Notes: generated from the sequence alone by a model not told the origin. A stretch of 42,293 nt of DNA from JANQGH01 sp039177555 (GCA_039177555.1 JBCDFV010000037.1:1-42293); one strand, 5' to 3'; positions 1-9,304 are shown, counted from the first letter of the stretch. Translations and numbers: made by a program.

Positions 1-732
1 CGACCGAACGCGGAAGTCGTGGCCGGGATACGAGAATGCCTTGCACAACGTCGTCGCAGCGTCCTAATCCTGGGCGTTACGCCAGAGTTTGCCGACTTGG
101 CCGACGATGTTCTGGCGGTCGATTCCAGCGCCGACATGATCCGTGCGATCTGGCCGGGCGATACGGACAGTCGCCGGGCGATAGAAGGAAATTGGCAGGC
201 TTTACCGTGTGAGGCAGCCTCTCGGCAGTCGGCGGTCTGCGATGGCGGTCTCACTCTGTTGCCTTTTTCGGACGGCTATGAGGCCGTGTTCGGTCAACTG
301 GCACGGGTGCTGGAACCCGGCGGCCGAGCGGTAATTCGAGCTTTCTGTGTTCCTGAACCGTGCGAGTCGCTGGACGACCTGCAAAACGCAGCCTGGAACG
401 GCGAGTTGCAGACCATTCACGCGTTGAAATTCCGGTTAGCGATGGCGCGAGTGGCGGAGCGCGAAACCGTCAACATCGTGCTTCGCGATGTCTGGGACGA
501 TTTTGCCACCCTCTTCCCCGATCGAGCCAAGCTGGCCGAGGCGACAGGCTGGTCGGCCCAAGCGATCGATACGATTGACTTCTATCATGAGTCCGACACG
601 GTCTACAGCTATCCGACCGCCGATCGGCTTGCCGAACTGGCCAGTCCCTTTTTTGCCGATGTCTCATTGGTTCATGTCGGAACCTATGAGATGGCCGATC
701 GCAGCCCCCTGCTTGTTCTCGACAAGGCCTAA
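1..732 (+). CDS. Class I SAM-dependent methyltransferase, 5' truncated by the window edge
   Basis: The reading frame is open from the first base, and the residues before the GTG at 19 (RPNAEVVAG) look like coding sequence, so the true start is probably outside the window. A SAM-binding core is visible: VLILGVTPEFADLA matches the glycine-loop strand (motif I) of a Rossmann-fold methyltransferase. It is followed by VLAVDSSADMI, with the acidic residue that usually binds the ribose, and later by LARVLEPGGRAVIRAF (the post-motif strand seen after a PGG turn). The substrate cannot be read from the sequence. The gene points toward the convergent lyase gene 16 bp downstream. The family call is fairly sure; function is unknown. 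Confidence 0.7.
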   Translation, partial: RPNAEVVAGIRECLAQRRRSVLILGVTPEFADLADDVLAVDSSADMIRAIWPGDTDSRRAIEGNWQALPCEAASRQSAVCDGGLTLLPFSDGYEAVFGQLARVLEPGGRAVIRAFCVPEPCESLDDLQNAAWNGELQTIHALKFRLAMARVAERETVNIVLRDVWDDFATLFPDRAKLAEATGWSAQAIDTIDFYHESDTVYSYPTADRLAELASPFFADVSLVHVGTYEMADRSPLLVLDKA

Positions 733-748
733 TCGGGCACGTCTCGAC

Positions 749-1546
749 CTACCGGTCATCCTCGCCGATGGGATTCGGCCCCGCATAGGTCCAGCGGTAG
801 TCCGGCGGCGTCGGGCCTTTGTTGCGGCCGCCCTGTTGGCGTTGTTCCCAGGCATGGGCGAGGATGCCGACCGACCGCGACAGGCAAAACAGGCCCCGCG
901 CCAACGGCGGGTCGAAGCCCAGCTCGGCGTAGATGACGGCGGTCGCCCCATCGATGTTCATGGGCACCGGCTTGCCTTTTTGTTCCGCCAGTGTCGACTC
1001 GATCGCTCTGCCGATGGCCGCGAACCGACCGTCGCAGACGCCGTCGCCGACCGCCTGATCGACCATCGCGAAAAGCCTGGGTGCGCGTGGGTCGACCGGC
1101 TTGTGAAAGCGATGGCCAAAGCCGGGGATGAACGCACCGCGGTCGCTCTGCCAGCGGTCGACCACCGCCTGGGCCGCGTCCGGGCCGCCGGCTTCGTCGA
1201 CCATGCGATAAAGCTCGATCGCCTGCTCGCCGGCGCCGCCATGCACGTCGCCCAGCATGTTCACCGCGCTGGCCATGGCGTTGTTGAGCGGCAGGCCGCA
1301 CGTCACCGCCATACGGGCGGCCGCGATGGACGGTGCCTGTGGCCCGTGATCGACCGCCGCGACCAGCGCCGCCTCGAACAGCGCAGCCTGTCCTGCGCCC
1401 GGCAGATCGCCGCGCAGCATCAGCCAGATCATCTGCGGGAACGAGACGTTGCCGATCAGCGTTTCGATCGGTTGGCCACGCAAGCGGATCTTGCCTGGCG
1501 CCATGTCGATGATATCGGTGCGCCACCAGTCGGCGACATCGCTCAT
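749..1546 (-). CDS. Citrate synthase-fold lyase (citryl-CoA lyase-like)
   Basis: A 265-residue protein with the citrate synthase active-site layout but far shorter than GltA (about 430 residues). The first catalytic His is in GDVHGGAGEQ (H102), the second in PGFGHRFHKPVDPRAPRL (H145), and the catalytic Asp region is MNIDGATAV. Short citrate-synthase homologues of this kind are usually annotated as citryl-CoA lyase, which cleaves a citryl-type CoA thioester to acetyl-CoA and an oxoacid. The start codon overlaps the stop of the upstream CoA-transferase gene by 4 bp (ATGA), so the two are translationally coupled. I infer that the transferase makes the acyl-CoA and this enzyme cleaves or condenses it. 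The exact substrate is not determined. Confidence 0.75.
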   Translation of the reverse strand: MSDVADWWRTDIIDMAPGKIRLRGQPIETLIGNVSFPQMIWLMLRGDLPGAGQAALFEAALVAAVDHGPQAPSIAAARMAVTCGLPLNNAMASAVNMLGDVHGGAGEQAIELYRMVDEAGGPDAAQAVVDRWQSDRGAFIPGFGHRFHKPVDPRAPRLFAMVDQAVGDGVCDGRFAAIGRAIESTLAEQKGKPVPMNIDGATAVIYAELGFDPPLARGLFCLSRSVGILAHAWEQRQQGGRNKGPTPPDYRWTYAGPNPIGEDDR

Positions 1547-2736
1547 ATCACGCCCTCCTGTCTCAGGCGCTCCATCTCGCCCGGATCGACGCCAAGCGCC
1601 CCGTAGACTTCATCATTGTGCTGGCCCAGCTCCGGCGGAGGCGCGTTGACGGAAGGTGCCTCGCCGTCAAGCTTCACGCCGGTTCTAACCACCGAGATAT
1701 CGCGCCCAACGCCGGGCGCGTCGGCGAAGCTGGCCAGCATGCCGCGGCCGGCGATCTGGGGATGGGCCAGCACCTCCGGCACCGTCAGCACCGCGCCGGC
1801 CGGCACGCCGATCCGGTTCAATTCGCGCGCCCAGTCCTGGGCCGGTCTGGTCATCAGCGTCTCCTCCAACTCCGCCTTCAGCTTCAGGCGGTTCGCCTTG
1901 CGATCCTCGCGGTTCGCGTATTCCGACCGGTCAATCAGGTCGTCGCGTCCGAGATGACGGGCCAGCAGGTGCCATTGCTCGTCCTTGTTGGCGGCGATGT
2001 TGACCAGGCCGTCGGCGGCCCGGAAGGCGCCGGAAGGTGCGGACGTCGTGTTCTCGTTGCCGTGGGCGGCCGGCTCCACACCGGCGATCAGATAGTTGGA
2101 GACGGCCCAGCCCATGGTCGCGATCGTGGCCTCAAGCATCGAGATGTCGATGAAGGCGCCGTGTTCGCGATCGTTCAGCGCGGCGGTTATGGCGAAGGCC
2201 GCCGTCATGCCGCCAATCGTATCGGCGATCGGATAGCCGACCCGCAAGGGCGCGCTGGCCTCATCCCCCGTAATGGCCATGACGCCGGACGCGCCCTGGA
2301 TGATCTGATCGTAGGCCGGGCGCCCCACCCAGGGCCCGTCTTGCCCAAAGCCAGAGATGGCACAATAGACGAGCGATGGCTTCATCTGTTTCAAAACCGG
2401 GTAACCGACGCCCAGCCGTGCCATCACGCCGGGCCTGAAATTCTCGACCAGCACGTCGGCCGTGGCGACCAGGCGTTTTAGCAGCGCCTTGCCGTCTTCA
2501 TGCTTCAGGTTCAGCGTGACGGACTTCTTGCCGGCATTCTGGGCCAGGAACGACACGCCCATTTTGGCGGCGTTCAACTCCGGATCGGCGCCCAACTGCC
2601 GCGCAAGATCGCCGCGCCCGACCGCTTCGACCTTGATGACCTCGGCACCCAGATGCGCGAGCTGGTGGCAGCAAAACGGGCCCGCCAATACGTTGCTTAG
2701 GTCAAGAACGCGGACGCCGTTGAGCGGAGCGTTCAC
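1543..2736 (-). CDS. CaiB/BaiF (class III) CoA-transferase
   Basis: A 397-residue protein of the usual length for family III CoA-transferases, which move CoA between carboxylic acids through an aspartyl-CoA thioester. The N-terminus NGVRVLDLSNVLAGPFCCHQ, the ADVLVENFRPGVM segment, and PAYDQIIQGASGVM are family hallmarks. The catalytic Asp is D172 in RVGYPIADTIGG, followed by the typical FAITAALNDREHG. It starts at ATG with a purine-rich TTGAGGAGAAG-type stretch just upstream. The downstream lyase overlaps it by 4 bp, forming a two-gene operon. Substrates cannot be predicted reliably; a dicarboxylic acid is likely given the partner. Confidence 0.88.
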   Translation of the reverse strand: MNAPLNGVRVLDLSNVLAGPFCCHQLAHLGAEVIKVEAVGRGDLARQLGADPELNAAKMGVSFLAQNAGKKSVTLNLKHEDGKALLKRLVATADVLVENFRPGVMARLGVGYPVLKQMKPSLVYCAISGFGQDGPWVGRPAYDQIIQGASGVMAITGDEASAPLRVGYPIADTIGGMTAAFAITAALNDREHGAFIDISMLEATIATMGWAVSNYLIAGVEPAAHGNENTTSAPSGAFRAADGLVNIAANKDEQWHLLARHLGRDDLIDRSEYANREDRKANRLKLKAELEETLMTRPAQDWARELNRIGVPAGAVLTVPEVLAHPQIAGRGMLASFADAPGVGRDISVVRTGVKLDGEAPSVNAPPPELGQHNDEVYGALGVDPGEMERLRQEGVI

Positions 2737-2832
2737 AACTGCTTCTCCTCAAGAGGGCGCGTACCCGGCGCCGGTTCGCCACAGCAAAGCCCAGCGACGA
2801 CGGGGGTGCAAGGGAGGTCGGGGGCGGCGATG

Positions 2833-4251
2833 TCAGATGTCCAGCGGCGAGGTGCGGCCGCTGTCCTCCAACTCCCAAGAAGCTGTCCAGCGTGTGCCAG
2901 TGCGTTCGATCACGAGATAGTTGCGCTCCGCCACGTAGACCCGCTTATGGCCCGGTAGGGGTCTTAGACGGATAGGTTTGTCGGGTAGGGGATCTTCTCC
3001 GAACTTGGCCAGCCAGCCGAGGCCGCTGGCGTAGACCTCCGGCGGCGGCGGGTGAGCGATGCCGGATGCCACCAGCTGATGCAGCGTGCCGCCGCCATCC
3101 AGCGCCATTTCCGCCCGCGTGGCCAAATGGATTTCGCCTGAAAGGACGGTGTAGGCACTGCCGTTCTTCGCCGCCGCCTGGTCAAGCAGGGTCAGAAAGC
3201 GTCGCCATTCCTCGCGATGCGCCCGGCTTTGCCATTGGTCCCTCAAGTCGTCCTCATAGCGCCTGAGCTTCGGAACCACACCGATCAGCCGTTCGATCCA
3301 ACTCAGCCTTGGGCCAAGCAGGGGCACACTGGACATGATGAGCCGTCTGGCGGGTGGCGGCGTTCGCCTGACTGCATCCTCGGTCGCGGCCCAGCCGTCG
3401 GGGCCCATGACGCGGTCCGGCCGGCGCTCGCTGCGCAGATCGGGCGCAATGACGTCGAAGCCGGGGAACGAGAGCCATTGCGTTAAACTCTTGCCGGTTG
3501 CGGCCGGCGCCTCCGTTGTCCCCATCTGGAACGCCATGAACATGCGCCGAGCCACCTCAAACAGGCCCCGGCCGACCGGGCTGTCGAGCAGTTCGGCCGG
3601 ATGGCTGCCCCAGCCGTCGATGATGTCATGGTCATCCCACATCATCACCGACGGTATGCAGGCCAGAAGCCGGGCAATCGCGGGCTGGCTGTAGAGGTTG
3701 GCGTAACGCTGAAACAGGTATCGTTCCGCCGCCCCACGCACCTCGTCGGTGAAGTCGTAGCCGGCCTTGTCCTCGAGATCGGCATCGGCCCAGGCGGCGA
3801 GGGTCGGATGGGCCTGCACGACTTGATCGGCATAGAGCTGGTCGCCGCCATGCAGCATGAGGCTGAAAGGCGCGTGGTCGTGTTCCTCACCGAGCCGGCG
3901 CCACATCCGGTTCCTCTCTTCGGTCGAGACACTGGCGTCTTCGTGTTCCTGGCCATTGCAGGAGACATAGGCGACGCGGACATCGCCGGTCAGGTCGCTC
4001 GCCACCTCATGGCACGCGTTCCCCAACCGATAGAAGGCGAGATGGTCAAGCGGGAGGTGGAAGTCGTACCGCCAAACGACGCGGTCGAAGGCGTCTATAA
4101 GCTCAGTCGGATCAACCGCCTCACCGTCCATTGGCCGCAGCGTTGGCGGTCTCGCCTCGGATGTAGAAATGACGATTGCGCTGAGGTGCTGCCGGTCCGC
4201 GTGGACACCCCGTGCAAATAGAATCGGACCTAAGGTTGCCGGCATTGTCAT
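2833..4251 (-). CDS. PhoD-like metallophosphatase family protein
   Basis: A 472-residue calcineurin-like/PhoD-type phosphohydrolase. Metal-site motifs in order are FSLMLHGGDQLYAD (Asp and following residues), SVMMWDDHDIIDGWGSH (the PhoD WDDHE/D block) and YTVLSGEIHLATRAE (GE/DxH). These families hydrolyse phosphoesters with bound metal ions. I see no signal peptide or Tat motif, so this member is probably cytoplasmic, unlike secreted PhoD. The start at 4251 is kept because the early GPILFARGVHADRQHLSAIVI looks like a real N-terminal strand region. M42 (4128) is an alternative. The stop is 97 bp upstream of the CoA-transferase start, so it may be read with that pair. Confidence 0.8.
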   Translation of the reverse strand: MTMPATLGPILFARGVHADRQHLSAIVISTSEARPPTLRPMDGEAVDPTELIDAFDRVVWRYDFHLPLDHLAFYRLGNACHEVASDLTGDVRVAYVSCNGQEHEDASVSTEERNRMWRRLGEEHDHAPFSLMLHGGDQLYADQVVQAHPTLAAWADADLEDKAGYDFTDEVRGAAERYLFQRYANLYSQPAIARLLACIPSVMMWDDHDIIDGWGSHPAELLDSPVGRGLFEVARRMFMAFQMGTTEAPAATGKSLTQWLSFPGFDVIAPDLRSERRPDRVMGPDGWAATEDAVRRTPPPARRLIMSSVPLLGPRLSWIERLIGVVPKLRRYEDDLRDQWQSRAHREEWRRFLTLLDQAAAKNGSAYTVLSGEIHLATRAEMALDGGGTLHQLVASGIAHPPPPEVYASGLGWLAKFGEDPLPDKPIRLRPLPGHKRVYVAERNYLVIERTGTRWTASWELEDSGRTSPLDI

Positions 4252-4658
4252 CGAACTGACCTAGCAGGTCGCGCGGGCGGTAGAAAGGCACGAGCGGCGA
4301 ACACAGCCGGCCGCTGACTCGCCGGGGCATGTCGGCTAGGGCATCGCTCGATCGATTGGAAGCGCTTCGTGATCCAAAAGATCGAACAAAACTGCCCTAT
4401 CTTATTCAAAAATAGAGCAATTTTGACCGACCATTCCCGACCTCTTGGTTCACAATAGTTGGTCATCGCTCTACTGTCGGCATTCATCACTGAAAAGCCG
4501 ATTCTGTCCAGCGAGGTCACCATAAGTCCTTGCCATGGCGGTCAGCCATGCGCCGGACCGCACCTGGCATCAAGGCAATGAAGTGGTTCGGCCTGGACCG
4601 CGTTCAAAAAAACGCACCATTGCCCGCGAACGCGGCGAAATCAACGAGGTGGAGGACA
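4252..4658. other. Intergenic region between divergent phosphatase and channel genes
   Basis: About 400 bp without a convincing gene. It contains an AT-rich patch at roughly 4368-4425, in contrast with the GC-rich surroundings, as expected for a divergent promoter region. No clear -35/-10 pair or operator could be assigned by eye. An open frame on the minus strand (4248-4523) has no recognisable protein features and runs into the phosphatase start, so I do not call it. Confidence 0.4.
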
Positions 4659-5090
4659 ATGACGACGCTTGACCAAATTCTGCTGGGGACAGTCCTGCTG
4701 ATCATCTGCTCCCTGCTGCACGTCGTGGTTCTCGTCTGGTCGGTTGACGTGCTTCAGAAGTTCGGCCACCGGTTCTCCGAACTTGCGACCGCCCGGCATC
4801 AGGGCTTGCTGATCGGCGCGCTGTTTGCGACCGTCGTGTTCTCACATACGCTGCAAGTCTGGATCTGGGCCATTGCCTTCGTCGTGCTCGGCGCGATCGA
4901 CGGTTTGAGCCAGTCGATCTATTTCGCCCTGACGAGCTACACGACGCTGGGCTATGGCGACGTGACGCTGGGTCCGGCGTTTCGGGTCTTCGGCGCCATG
5001 TCGGCCGTCACCGGGTTGTTGACGTTCGGTCTAAGCACCGCGTTCCTGGCCGGCCTATTGGCACGGCTTCTGCCACGTTCCGAAGACTAG
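4659..5090 (+). CDS. Two-TM potassium channel family protein
   Basis: A 143-residue membrane protein with the potassium selectivity filter TLGYGD at the end of a pore helix (SIYFALTSYTTLGYGDVTLGP). Hydrophobic helices lie near residues 7-30, 48-78 and, after the filter, about 108-135. This matches the Ion_trans_2 pore domain without a RCK or cyclic-nucleotide domain, so gating cannot be inferred. The ATG at 4659 is chosen over the longer frame (from 4530) because GGTGGAGG lies just upstream as a ribosome binding site and the extra N-terminal residues are not membrane-like or conserved in character. Confidence 0.8.
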   Translation: MTTLDQILLGTVLLIICSLLHVVVLVWSVDVLQKFGHRFSELATARHQGLLIGALFATVVFSHTLQVWIWAIAFVVLGAIDGLSQSIYFALTSYTTLGYGDVTLGPAFRVFGAMSAVTGLLTFGLSTAFLAGLLARLLPRSED

Positions 5091-5133
5091 GTCATGAAGT
5101 ACTGGTTGAAGCCGCGCATTGACCGCGCAGCCA

Positions 5134-6225
5134 TCAGGTCTCGTCCAGGCGCGTCAACAAGGCCGCGATTGAGATGAAACGGATCCGAAACCGTTCCGGA
5201 TCGTCGGTCATCGCCTGTTCGACGCGCGCGAATGCGTGGTCGATCAACCGATCCAGGTTAGGGTGACCCGACAAGGCCTGCCGGATCATGGCTTCCGTGA
5301 AGGCGCGGAAGTAGTTCACGCCAGCGCGGGCATAGGTTGCAACATCGCCGGTTCGCCTGAAGTCCTGCTCGAACGGCATCGGCACTTCGTAGTCCTCGGC
5401 GCGGTCCAGCCGGAAGAGCGAGCCCAGTTCGGCCTTTGGACCGGAGACCAGTTCGGTCAGTTGTTCGACAGTTCGATAGTAGACCGGTGAATAGTATCGC
5501 TCGTAGCTGTCCCGATCGATGATGTCCATATCGATCGTTTCCAACAGCGCGTCGTTCAGGGCGTCGTAGGTGCAGGCGCCGGCCCACAAGCCATCCTTCG
5601 CGCCGAAGCACTGCATCAGCAACCGGCCGCCTGGCACCAGTTCCGCCGCCCGGGCGCGATAGAAGCGCCGCATGTCGTCGTCAAGCTGATCCGTGAAGAT
5701 CGCGCGTTCGGCATCGCTGACACTGCCCTTGGCATCGGGCAAAAAAGGGCCGTTGGCGATGATATGGTTTGACAGGCGCTCGACAGGACGCCGGCTTAAA
5801 TAGCCGACTGAGTTGAACGTGGTCGCGACATGCACTGAGTTGCGCGGCAGCAACGGGTCGAACATGTCGCCGCCAACGGCTGCCGAATAGACCGCCGGAT
5901 CGTCGAAGGCCGATCGGCCGTCGGGCCGAAGCGCTGCAAACAGGCGCCCGAAATCGTTGGTCGGCAAGTCGATGAAGAGTGTCTGAATGGGCCGTTTCGA
6001 CGTTGTCCGCAAGGCCCCGATGACCCGCCGCATCGCCGCTAAGGAGTTACGCCCCTCCGAACAGCCAAAATCGGCGATGCCAACGGCCGGTGCGACGTCT
6101 TTGAACGAGCGCTCTGCCAGCGCCGACTCTAGCCAGGAGAGCGGCAGGTCGGCCGCGGCCCATTGCGGGGCAGAGTTGCGGTCGTAGAAGCCACCGCCGA
6201 CCATTCCCGTGACAACAGACGTCAT
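5134..6225 (-). CDS. SABATH-type (salicylate carboxyl methyltransferase-like) methyltransferase
   Basis: The protein carries the layout of the SABATH/Methyltransf_7 family, best known from plant enzymes that methylate carboxyl groups of small acids. Features in order are MVGGGFYDRNSAPQ (plant: GG...SYAxNSxxQ), VGIADFGCSEGRNS (SAM-binding loop), LFIDLPTNDFGRLF (plant: LNDLPxNDFNxIF), and SVHVATTFNSVGYLSRRP (plant: S.H...SS.SLHWLS..P). The later FYRARAAELVPGGRLLMQCFG is the usual post-motif strand. I start at the ATG at 6225. A TTG at 6288 would add 21 residues and leave 18 bp to the uvrA stop; neither has a strong ribosome binding site. It lies downstream of uvrA on the same strand but has no evident role in repair. 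Its substrate is unknown. Confidence 0.75.
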   Translation of the reverse strand: MTSVVTGMVGGGFYDRNSAPQWAAADLPLSWLESALAERSFKDVAPAVGIADFGCSEGRNSLAAMRRVIGALRTTSKRPIQTLFIDLPTNDFGRLFAALRPDGRSAFDDPAVYSAAVGGDMFDPLLPRNSVHVATTFNSVGYLSRRPVERLSNHIIANGPFLPDAKGSVSDAERAIFTDQLDDDMRRFYRARAAELVPGGRLLMQCFGAKDGLWAGACTYDALNDALLETIDMDIIDRDSYERYYSPVYYRTVEQLTELVSGPKAELGSLFRLDRAEDYEVPMPFEQDFRRTGDVATYARAGVNYFRAFTEAMIRQALSGHPNLDRLIDHAFARVEQAMTDDPERFRIRFISIAALLTRLDET

Positions 6226-6306
6226 AAGCCGCGGCTCAACGGTTCCGTTCCCGCGCTGTGGTCGAGCAAGCAGGGGGCTTTCGGGCAAGCGGCCATGGAG
6301 AGCCGC

Positions 6307-9159
6307 TCAGGCCCGCTTTCGGCCTTCTTCCGCGCGCCCGAGATAGCTGGCCAGATACTGGCCCGTGTAGCTGCGGTCGATCGCGGCGACCTTTTCCGGG
6401 GGACCCTCGGCAACGATCTCGCCGCCGCCATCGCCGCCCTCCGGACCCAGATCGACGATCCAGTCCGCGGTCTTGATGACCTCCAAATTGTGCTCGATCA
6501 CGATCATCGTATTGCCCTGGTCGGTCAGCTCGTGCAGCACCTCCAACAACTTGCGCACATCGTCGAAATGCAGGCCCGTGGTCGGCTCGTCCAGGATGTA
6601 GAGCGTGCGCCCGGTGGCCCGGCGCGACAGCTCCTTGGCCAGCTTCACGCGCTGCGCCTCGCCGCCCGACAGGGTCGTGGCCGGCTGGCCGATCTTGATG
6701 TACCCGAGGCCGACCCGGCGCAGGGTTTCCAGCTTGTCCCGGATCGATGGCACGGCCTTGAAAAAGGTCGCACCTTCCTCAACCGTCATATCAAGAACAT
6801 CGGCAATCGATTTGTCTCGATAGAGAATTTCCAGCGTCTCGCGATTGTAGCGGCTACCCTGGCAGACATCGCACTGGACGTAGACGTCCGGCAGGAAGTG
6901 CATCTCGATCTTGATCACGCCGTCGCCCTGGCAGGCTTCGCAACGGCCGCCCTTGACGTTGAACGAGAACCGGCCCGGTCCGTAGCCGCGCGCCTTGGCT
7001 TCGGGCAGGCCGGCGAACCAGTCTCGGATCGGCGTGAAGGCGCCGGTATAGGTCGCGGGGTTGGACCGGGGTGTGCGGCCAATCGGCGACTGGTCGATGT
7101 CGATGATCTTGTCGAGATGCTGGATGCCGGTGATCTTGTCATGCTCGCCGGCATGTTCGCGCGCGCCGTTCAACTGCTTGGCCAGCGCCTTGTACAAGGT
7201 CTCGACCACCAGGGACGATTTGCCGCCGCCGGACACCCCCGTAATGCAGGTCAGCACGCCCAGCGGCAGGGCGAGATCCACATCCTTCAGATTGTTGGCC
7301 CGGGCGCCGAACAGCTTCAGCACCTTGCCGCGCTTGCCCTTGCGGCGGGTCTCCGGCACCGGGATCTGGCGCATGCCAGTGAGGTACTGGCCCGTCAAAC
7401 TGTTCGGGTTGGACATGATCGCCGGCGGTGGGCCGCTAGCAACCAGTTGGCCGCCATGCACGCCAGCGCCTGGCCCCATGTCGAGCACATGGTCGGCGCT
7501 GCGAATGGCATCCTCGTCATGTTCGACCACGACCACCGTGTTGCCGAGGTCGCGCAGCCGGCGCAGGGTCGCCAACAGCCGGTCGTTGTCGCGCTGGTGT
7601 AAGCCGATCGAGGGTTCGTCCAAGACATAGAGAACGCCCGTGAGGCCGGAGCCGATTTGCGAGGCCAGGCGAATGCGCTGGCTCTCCCCGCCGGACAGGG
7701 TGCCTGAGGTGCGCGACAGGGTCAGATAGCCGAGGCCGACACTGGACAGGAAGCCCAGGCGCTCGTTGATCTCCTTCAGGATGCGATAGGCGATTTCCTG
7801 GTCTTTGGCCGACAGCTTGTCGTTCAGGCCGGCGAACCATTCCGTGGCCTGGCCGATTGACAAGTCGGCCACCGCGCTGATGGTCATCATGTCGATCTTA
7901 ACCGCCAGCGCCTCCGGCTTCAGCCGCTGACCTTGACAGGTCTCGCACAGCATGGCGTTTTGGTACTTGCCCAACTCGTCGCGCACCCAGGAACTGTCGG
8001 TTTCGCGGTAGCGGCGCGTCATGTTGGGCACGATGCCCTCGAACGCCTTGTTGGTTTTGTACGACCGCAGGCCGTCGTCATATTCCAGCGGAATGGTCTT
8101 GCCGCCGGAGCCGTAGAGGATGACCCGGCGAACCTTGTCCGGCAGGTCCGTCCAAGGCGTGGTCATCGCGACGTCGAAGTGCCGGGCGATGCTCTCCAGC
8201 GTTTGGCGGTAGTATTGCGAGGACGAGTTGGCCCAGGGCGCGATAGCTCCGCCGTCCAGGCTCTTGGTCTCGTCCGGCACGATCAGATCCGGGTCGAAGA
8301 CCAGCTTGGTGCCCAGCCCGTCACAGGCCGGACAGGCGCCGAACGGGTTGTTGAACGAAAACAGCCTGGGCTCGATCTCGTCGATCGTGAAGCCGGAAAC
8401 CGGGCAGGCGAACTTCGCCGAGAACACGGTCCTCTCGCCGGTCGTGGCGTTTTCGGCAAAGCACAGGCCGTCGGCCAGCTCCAGCGCGGTTTCGACCGAA
8501 TCGGCGATGCGGTTGCCTAACCCGTCGCGCAGCACCAGCCGGTCGACCACGACCTCGATATCGTGCTTAACCTTCTTGTTGAGGGCGGGGGCCTCGTCGA
8601 TCTCGTAAAGCTCGCCGTCGATCTTCACCCGCTGGAAGCCGCGTTTGCGCAAGTCCGCCAGTTCCTTGCGGTACTCACCCTTGCGGCCGCGCACGATCGG
8701 CGCCAGCAGGTAGAGGCGCGTGCCTTCCTCCATCGTCAGGATGCGGTCGACCATCTGGCTGACCGTCTGGCTTTCGATCGGCAGGCCGGTGGCGGGCGAG
8801 TAGGGGATGCCGACCCGCGCCCACAACAGGCGCATATAGTCGTAGATCTCGGTCACCGTGCCGACGGTGGAGCGCGGGTTGCGGCTGGTCGTTTTCTGTT
8901 CGATCGAGATCGCCGGCGACAGGCCCTCGATCGAATCGACGTCCGGCTTCTGCATCAGTTCCAGGAACTGGCGCGCGTAGGCCGACAGGCTCTCGACATA
9001 ACGCCGCTGGCCCTCGGCATAGATCGTGTCGAACGCCAGCGACGACTTGCCGGAGCCGGACAGGCCGGTGATCACCACCAGGCTGTCGCGCGGCAAATCG
9101 ACGTCGATATCCTTAAGATTGTGCTCACGCGCACCGCGCACGCTGATCGACTTGTGCAT
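6307..9159 (-). CDS. uvrA: Excinuclease ABC subunit A
   Basis: UvrA, the damage-sensing ATPase of nucleotide excision repair, acts as a dimer with UvrB in the cytoplasm. Two ABC ATPase halves are seen: Walker A GLSGSGKSS with signature TLSGGESQRIRLASQIGSG and Walker B VLYVLDEPSIGLHQRD; then GVSGGGKSSLV, TLSGGEAQRVKLAKELS and TLYILDEPTTGLHF. The C-terminal zinc finger is intact (CEACQGDG ... CDVCQGS). In the N-terminal finger the first pair reads CPVSG, so one Cys is Ser, while the second pair CPACDG is intact; I recall this as common in alphaproteobacteria. The start is the ATG at 9159 (MHKSISVRGAREHNL, 950 residues); ATG 9165 and GTG 9204 are in frame upstream. No alphaproteobacterial LexA box (GTTC-N7-GTTC) was found upstream by eye. 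Confidence 0.97.
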   Translation of the reverse strand: MHKSISVRGAREHNLKDIDVDLPRDSLVVITGLSGSGKSSLAFDTIYAEGQRRYVESLSAYARQFLELMQKPDVDSIEGLSPAISIEQKTTSRNPRSTVGTVTEIYDYMRLLWARVGIPYSPATGLPIESQTVSQMVDRILTMEEGTRLYLLAPIVRGRKGEYRKELADLRKRGFQRVKIDGELYEIDEAPALNKKVKHDIEVVVDRLVLRDGLGNRIADSVETALELADGLCFAENATTGERTVFSAKFACPVSGFTIDEIEPRLFSFNNPFGACPACDGLGTKLVFDPDLIVPDETKSLDGGAIAPWANSSSQYYRQTLESIARHFDVAMTTPWTDLPDKVRRVILYGSGGKTIPLEYDDGLRSYKTNKAFEGIVPNMTRRYRETDSSWVRDELGKYQNAMLCETCQGQRLKPEALAVKIDMMTISAVADLSIGQATEWFAGLNDKLSAKDQEIAYRILKEINERLGFLSSVGLGYLTLSRTSGTLSGGESQRIRLASQIGSGLTGVLYVLDEPSIGLHQRDNDRLLATLRRLRDLGNTVVVVEHDEDAIRSADHVLDMGPGAGVHGGQLVASGPPPAIMSNPNSLTGQYLTGMRQIPVPETRRKGKRGKVLKLFGARANNLKDVDLALPLGVLTCITGVSGGGKSSLVVETLYKALAKQLNGAREHAGEHDKITGIQHLDKIIDIDQSPIGRTPRSNPATYTGAFTPIRDWFAGLPEAKARGYGPGRFSFNVKGGRCEACQGDGVIKIEMHFLPDVYVQCDVCQGSRYNRETLEILYRDKSIADVLDMTVEEGATFFKAVPSIRDKLETLRRVGLGYIKIGQPATTLSGGEAQRVKLAKELSRRATGRTLYILDEPTTGLHFDDVRKLLEVLHELTDQGNTMIVIEHNLEVIKTADWIVDLGPEGGDGGGEIVAEGPPEKVAAIDRSYTGQYLASYLGRAEEGRKRA

Positions 9160-9304
9160 ACACATCCACCGGTTCGGGATGGCGCAGCGGGCAGAATGCC
9201 ACACCAGCCGACAATATGGGCGAGGGGGGCGGAAAAAGCGACTCCCGCTCCGCGAGGTCGGCGGCCTGCCGACAGCCTGCTGTCAGCAGACGGATCGCCA
9301 TCCT

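Noticed and set aside
488..1606. Long plus-strand open frame (372 codons)
   Set aside because: It lies opposite the citryl-CoA lyase-like gene, which has clear active-site motifs. The translation is Arg-rich and without family pattern, as expected for a shadow frame in GC-rich DNA.
4248..4523. 91-codon minus-strand frame
   Set aside because: It overlaps the phosphatase start, has mixed composition and no domain, and sits in a region better explained as divergent promoters.
6163..7602. Plus-strand frame of 479 codons opposite uvrA
   Set aside because: It is antisense to the conserved UvrA ATPase half and has no ribosome binding site or recognisable domain.
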